17,071 bases of DNA, from positions 1-17,071 of the forward strand of contig CATYYP010000006.1 in NCBI GenBank assembly GCA_958415245.1, given 5' to 3'. The notes under the pieces were generated by a model that searched no databases, was not told where the DNA came from, and saw only the letters and a list, made by a program, of their open reading frames with translations. Position numbers and translations under genes: made by a program. Every line of letters begins with the position of its first letter. Position 1 is the first letter of the stretch. The stretch comes from Schaalia odontolytica. Lineage in GTDB: Bacteria > Actinomycetota > Actinomycetes > Actinomycetales > Actinomycetaceae. Shown piece by piece: positions 13,297-17,071 of this stretch.

Positions 13297-16065
13297 TCAA
13301 ATCGTCGACCACGCAACGATACCGCGTCCGATGCGGTCCTTCGCGGCCTCGGCTTTACGTGCAAGCTCGCCGCTAGACGACGCCGACGCGATCTGACCGA
13401 GGCAGTCCATGACCTGGCGCATCCAGCGGACGAAGTCTCCGGCCTGGATCGGCGTGGCATCAATAGCTGTGGCCAGCGTCGAACCGTGCGCCCACGCAAG
13501 AGTGGCGGCCATCAGACCGGCGTCGAGGCTCGGGGTCAGGTCGCAGCCACAGGCCTTTTCGACGCGGTGCACGCGCTCCAGGGTCGCGAGGCTCTCGTGC
13601 CAGGCTTCCTGCAGTCGAATACCCACGCCCGCAGGGGCCAGCTGCTGGGCATCGTCGTCGGAGCGAGAATCGTAGACGAGCGCAGACACCATTGACGCGA
13701 GCTCCGCCTCGTCGAGCTCATTCCACGTGCCCTCATTCATCGACATGGCGACGACCAGGTCGCGCTCACCGAAGATTCGGCGCAAGCGCTGACCCGCGTC
13801 TGTGACCTCATCCCCCGCCAAAAATCCGAGACGTTCGAGGACCGCGCAGACACGATCGAACTGGGCAGCCACGGAACCCGTCTGGGAGTCGATGGACGAG
13901 CGGAGACGATCGATCTCGCGCGCCAGGCGTGCCCACTGGGCACCGGCTCGAGCGTGCTCCTCGCGATGCGGGCAGCGGTGCACCGGATGCTGACGCATCG
14001 CGAGGCGTAGTGCCGAGACCGGATCAGAGGCCTGCGTGGAATCTGCTGGGACCTCGTAGAGGCCCCTGGCTGCGCCGGAACGCAACTCCCCGGCGATGCG
14101 CGTGCGCTCCTTCGTGCGCCGTAGCGCAGACCCACCGGGAATGGACATATGGCCGACGACCGCAATTGCACCGCGCACGTCTTCGGGGGCCAGCGCCCTC
14201 CACGTGGCGTCCTCCCCGATCACCGAGACCTCAACCCTGCCCGAGGCGCTGGTGGCCTTCGCCCCAACGACACACAGGCGAGTCTTGCGGCCACGAGTCA
14301 GTGCGAGGACGTCGCCCGGGCGCACGCCGGACAGAAGACGACGCGATTCATCACGTGCCTCGCGCTTGCGCGCTCGTGCGCCGGACTTCTCCGCCTGACC
14401 TAACTGGTCGCGTAGCGTCAAGTACTCGCGGACGTCACCGTGCGAACACGACAGGTCCTCGACCGTCGCGTCGCGTTGAGCCTCCAGCTCGGTCAGTCGC
14501 GACGCGAGCGCGACGACAGCGGAATCTGCCTGATACTGTGCAAAAGAAGACTCCAGGACCTTGCGAGTCTGGGCGCGCGTCGAGCGCGCGAGCAGGTTGA
14601 CGACCATGTTGTACGTCGGAGTGAACGCGGAAATCAACGGGTATGTGCGCTTTGAGGCGAGGGCTGCGACCTCTTCGGGTGCCACTCCCCCACGATGCGA
14701 GACGACAGCGTGGCCTTCGGTGTCGATACCGCGACGCCCCGCGCGTCCCGAGAGCTGCGTGTATTCACCGGCAGACAGAGAGACGTGTGCCGAGCCGTTC
14801 CACTTCGTCAGCGATTCGATGACGACTGTGCGCGCGGGCATATTGATGCCGAGCGCGAGCGTCTCGGTCGCGTACACCATCTTGACGAGGCCGCGCGAAA
14901 ACAGGTGCTCGACGCTCTCCTTCATGAGAGGCAGCATTCCGGCGTGGTGGGCGGCGATGCCGCGCATGAGGCCGCGTTTCCACGCCTCGGCGCCGAGGAC
15001 GATGGCATCCTCGGGAGGAAGGAGTGCGATGACCTCATCCACGTAGCTCTCGATTTCCGCGGCCTCCGAGCGTGTCGCCAGCGTGATGCGCGTGGAGAGG
15101 ATCTGGCGCACCGCATCCTCGCATCCTGCCCGCGAGAAGATGAACGTGATGGCGGGCAGCAGCCGCGCGCGATCAAGAGAAATTAGCGTCGAGGGACGCG
15201 ACTCACGACGCACGCGAACCTCACGGTTCCAGGAGCGTGAGCCGCGCCCACCGCGCATCCCGGAGTCCCGCGTCGCTGCCACGAGCTCGGGATTGAGCTT
15301 TCCCTTGCCGGTGGGTGTGTACAGGTCAAAGATGTCCTCGCCGACAATCATGTGCTGGTAGAGCGGGACGGGACGCTTTTCGGACACGATGATCTCGCAG
15401 GTGGATCGCACTTCCCGGATCCATGCGCCGAACTCCTCCGCGTTCGACACCGTGGCCGACAGGGCAATGATCGCGACGTGTGCGGGCAGGTGAATGATCA
15501 CTTCCTCCCAGACTGGGCCGCGCATCTTATCCGCCAGGTAGTGGACCTCGTCGAGGATGACGACGCCCAAGTCGCTCAGAGATGCGCCCGCGTAGATCAT
15601 GTTGCGCAGGACCTCTGTCGTCATCACGACGACCGGAGCGCCGGAGTTGACGGACGTGTCGCCGGTCGCGAGGCCGACGTTGTCCGCGCCGTACAGGTCG
15701 CACAGTTCCAGGTACTTCTGGTTGGACAAAGCCTTGATCGGCGTCGTGTAGAACGCGCGCATTCCCTGCTCGAGGGCGACGTAAGCGCCAAACTGGCCGA
15801 CGATCGTCTTTCCCGCACCTGTGGGTGCAGCAACGAGGACGGAGCTGCCAGCCTCGACGGCATCGAGTGCCTGGATCTGGAACGGGTCCGGGGTGAAGCT
15901 CAGGGTGGATACCCAACGGGCGCGCAGCGACGAGGCGGCCTGCGCCTCGGCCTTGTACGCTGCGTAGCGCTGGGCTGCACTGCCCACGCCGAGGCCAACT
16001 TCCTCCTCGTGCTGGGTGACGTTCTCAGTATCCCGGGTGCGGTGTCGACGTCGTTTGGGGCTCAC
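13297..16065 (-). CDS. helY: Ski2/Mtr4-like DEAD/DEAH-box RNA helicase HelY
   Basis: A large superfamily 2 helicase, likely acting on RNA in the cytoplasm. The protein has 922 residues from GTG 16065. Motif I is APTGAGKT (80-87), motif II is DEVH (172-175) and motif III is SAT (203-205). Motif V lies in YATETLALGINMPARTVVIES and motif VI is QLSGRAGRRG. After the helicase core comes an rRNA-processing-like insert region (around 560-700) and a C-terminal DSHCT helical domain (about 740-915, with SMNEGTWNELDEAELASMVS). GTG 16065 overlaps the pafC stop by 4 nt (GTGA) with GAGAGG upstream, and the frame beyond it is pafC antiparallel filler. In Mycobacterium tatA and tatC lie between pafC and helY; they are absent here. 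Confidence 0.94.
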   Translation of the reverse strand: MSPKRRRHRTRDTENVTQHEEEVGLGVGSAAQRYAAYKAEAQAASSLRARWVSTLSFTPDPFQIQALDAVEAGSSVLVAAPTGAGKTIVGQFGAYVALEQGMRAFYTTPIKALSNQKYLELCDLYGADNVGLATGDTSVNSGAPVVVMTTEVLRNMIYAGASLSDLGVVILDEVHYLADKMRGPVWEEVIIHLPAHVAIIALSATVSNAEEFGAWIREVRSTCEIIVSEKRPVPLYQHMIVGEDIFDLYTPTGKGKLNPELVAATRDSGMRGGRGSRSWNREVRVRRESRPSTLISLDRARLLPAITFIFSRAGCEDAVRQILSTRITLATRSEAAEIESYVDEVIALLPPEDAIVLGAEAWKRGLMRGIAAHHAGMLPLMKESVEHLFSRGLVKMVYATETLALGINMPARTVVIESLTKWNGSAHVSLSAGEYTQLSGRAGRRGIDTEGHAVVSHRGGVAPEEVAALASKRTYPLISAFTPTYNMVVNLLARSTRAQTRKVLESSFAQYQADSAVVALASRLTELEAQRDATVEDLSCSHGDVREYLTLRDQLGQAEKSGARARKREARDESRRLLSGVRPGDVLALTRGRKTRLCVVGAKATSASGRVEVSVIGEDATWRALAPEDVRGAIAVVGHMSIPGGSALRRTKERTRIAGELRSGAARGLYEVPADSTQASDPVSALRLAMRQHPVHRCPHREEHARAGAQWARLAREIDRLRSSIDSQTGSVAAQFDRVCAVLERLGFLAGDEVTDAGQRLRRIFGERDLVVAMSMNEGTWNELDEAELASMVSALVYDSRSDDDAQQLAPAGVGIRLQEAWHESLATLERVHRVEKACGCDLTPSLDAGLMAATLAWAHGSTLATAIDATPIQAGDFVRWMRQVMDCLGQIASASSSGELARKAEAAKDRIGRGIVAWSTI

Positions 16066-17000
16066 GATGCATCCTCTCGGGTCCAGATCGACAAAACTGA
16101 GCGCGCACGGCGTGCGGCTTCGTCGCGTATGTCCGGCGTCGCTGCGCGCAGGTGTGGGGCAATGTCGATGAGGAGGCTCAGGCCCCACTGTTCGTTCCAG
16201 ACGGGCAGGGCGATGCGCGCTCCCCCACCGTCCAGATCAGCGACGATGTCACCGTTGTATTCGTCGGCGATCCACCGGGCAGCGCGATCGACGTCGATCG
16301 TCCAGGTGGGGGCATCATGACGCACGCGGCGCGGCTCTTCGACGCGCGGGCCCTCGCCACGCACGTCGCTGATCGACACGACCGCGAAGCTGCGAGCCTC
16401 CCCCGCGCGAGTGCACCAGCCGCGCAGCAGCCAGCCGCTCGCGCTCGCCTCGAGCGACCACGGGTCGACGATGCGGCGCGTGCGAACGCCCGAAGTGGAC
16501 ACGTAGGTGAAAGACACTCGTTCTTCGCGCAGAAGGGCATCGCGCAGGGTCTCGAGGCTCTCGCTCGACGAGGCCAGAGATGGAATGGCCTCCACGTGCT
16601 GTTCGGCGTCGGCCTCTTTCAGGCCCCCGAGCGCACAGACGACGAGGGCCGCATGCGGAACATGAGCGGCAAGATCCGTGCCAAGTAGCGGGGTGATCGC
16701 AGACAGTCCGATGAGAAGAGCCTGCGCCTCTAGCGTGGACAGGCGCAGCGGCGCCGAGGCGCCCAGCGTCGAGCGTAGTGACACGCGCTGTTCTCGCTCG
16801 TAGAGCTCCCAATCGACCTCGAAGGACGCGCCGGGCAGTGAATCTCCAACGGACGCTAGATACTCGATATCACGACGCACCTGTCGGCGAGTTCGATGGA
16901 AATGCGCAGCGATCTCATCGATGCTCGCGCCGGGATGGTCACTCATCCACGCGACCATCGAAGCGAGGCGGACAACGGCCAACTGTACGTTCTCAGGCAT
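16062..17000 (-). CDS. pafC: WYL-domain transcriptional regulator, PafC type
   Basis: PafC partners PafB in mycobacteria, where the pair activates DNA-damage genes independently of LexA. The protein has 312 residues from ATG 17000. An N-terminal winged HTH (about 5-60) includes ASIDEIAAHFHRTRRQVRRD, and the WYL domain (about 150-215) includes RVSFTYVSTSG, RRIVDPWSLEA and GWLLRGWCTRAGEARSFAV. The signature WYL reads WLL (190-192). A C-terminal extension domain follows. ATG 17000 is preferred over GTG 17009 because GGTGAG sits 4 nt upstream of it, though both are possible. The stop overlaps helY by 4 nt. Position beside helY matches the Mycobacterium pafBC region, supporting PafC over other WYL proteins. 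Confidence 0.85.
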   Translation of the reverse strand: MPENVQLAVVRLASMVAWMSDHPGASIDEIAAHFHRTRRQVRRDIEYLASVGDSLPGASFEVDWELYEREQRVSLRSTLGASAPLRLSTLEAQALLIGLSAITPLLGTDLAAHVPHAALVVCALGGLKEADAEQHVEAIPSLASSSESLETLRDALLREERVSFTYVSTSGVRTRRIVDPWSLEASASGWLLRGWCTRAGEARSFAVVSISDVRGEGPRVEEPRRVRHDAPTWTIDVDRAARWIADEYNGDIVADLDGGGARIALPVWNEQWGLSLLIDIAPHLRAATPDIRDEAARRARSVLSIWTREDAS

Positions 17001-17071
17001 TGCACTCACCCCACGTCGCGGCCGCTCGCAGGCGCGTCTCGGGCGGGATTTTCCGCTCAGCGCCTACAATC
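16993..17071 (-). CDS. C-terminal end of an upstream gene, possibly pafB (partial)
   Basis: One minus-strand frame is open from the window edge to a TGA at 16993-16995 and gives 25 residues ending RAAATWGECNA. Its stop lies inside the pafC start, an 8-nt overlap (ATGCCTGA) typical of coupled genes. pafB usually precedes pafC, so it may be PafB, but the fragment is too short to recognise and the other two frames have early stops. Confidence 0.4.
   Translation of the reverse strand, partial: IVGAERKIPPETRLRAAATWGECNA

Noticed and set aside
13281..13499. A 73-residue N-terminal extension of lnt
   Set aside because: The extension is low-complexity, Arg-rich and inside helY coding sequence. GTG 13280 has a GGAGGG ribosome site and gives the usual Lnt length.
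16066..16188. A 41-residue N-terminal extension of helY
   Set aside because: It overlaps the pafC 3' end without a ribosome site, while GTG 16065 forms a GTGA overlap with GAGAGG upstream.
15352..16320. A 322-codon open frame on the plus strand opposite helY and pafC
   Set aside because: It crosses the junction of two well-supported genes, matches no family that I recognise, and has the composition of an antisense shadow.
1..17071. tRNA, rRNA, CRISPR, insertion sequence or phage genes
   Set aside because: No transposase or integrase motifs, no regularly spaced repeats and no RNA-gene signatures were seen. Gene content and codon use look uniform core chromosome.

Overview
The window reads as ordinary core chromosome of a high-GC Actinomycetota. 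RbpA, a GarA-type FHA protein, a PafC-like WYL regulator, HelY, Lnt with polyprenol-phosphate mannose synthase, and a DUF881/Sbp/two-MerR cluster are each typical of that phylum. No mycolate-related genes are visible and several genes expected from the mycobacterial order are missing. A smaller relative such as Actinomyces/Schaalia (Actinomycetaceae) would fit, but that placement is inference. I see no insertion sequence, phage gene, CRISPR array, tRNA or rRNA.

Layout. (1) 1-1342, minus strand: murE, cut by the left edge. (2) 1415-5982, plus strand: pepN, then a tightly overlapping DUF881 - sbp - DUF881 set of membrane proteins. (3) 6086-7953, plus strand: garA, an FtsR/Rv1828-type MerR regulator and an Rv1830-type MerR regulator. 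This matches the Mycobacterium Rv1823-Rv1830 order but lacks gcvH and the bifunctional-nuclease gene. A perfect 15-bp-stem hairpin (7971-8007) separates it from the next, convergent pair. (4) 8039-10330, minus strand: a short Hsp70-like protein without a lid domain and a PAP2_3-type membrane phosphatase/transferase. (5) 10494-10859, plus strand: rbpA, an RNA polymerase-binding protein. (6) 10946-17071, minus strand: an operon running (pafB?) - pafC - helY - lnt - ppm1, with start/stop overlaps or short gaps throughout.

How the genes fit together. murE makes peptidoglycan precursor. The DUF881/Sbp proteins and the FtsR-type regulator point to the cell envelope and division. GarA points to Ser/Thr-kinase control of central metabolism. 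lnt and ppm1 act on lipoprotein acylation and on polyprenol-linked mannose supply at the membrane. rbpA, pafC and helY are transcription, DNA-damage and RNA-helicase functions.

The most informative details are regulatory. Four genes (murE, pepN, hsp70-like, pap2) have a TANNNT hexamer 6-7 nt before the start codon, the pattern of leaderless transcripts. Two clean palindromes lie in regulatory gaps: 7293-7307 between the two merR genes, and AT-rich 10382-10395 upstream of pap2/rbpA. At the protein level, GarA lacks the threonine normally used by PknG, Ppm1 stops about 20 residues early, and the Hsp70 lacks its lid. I did not find a convincing new biological system.
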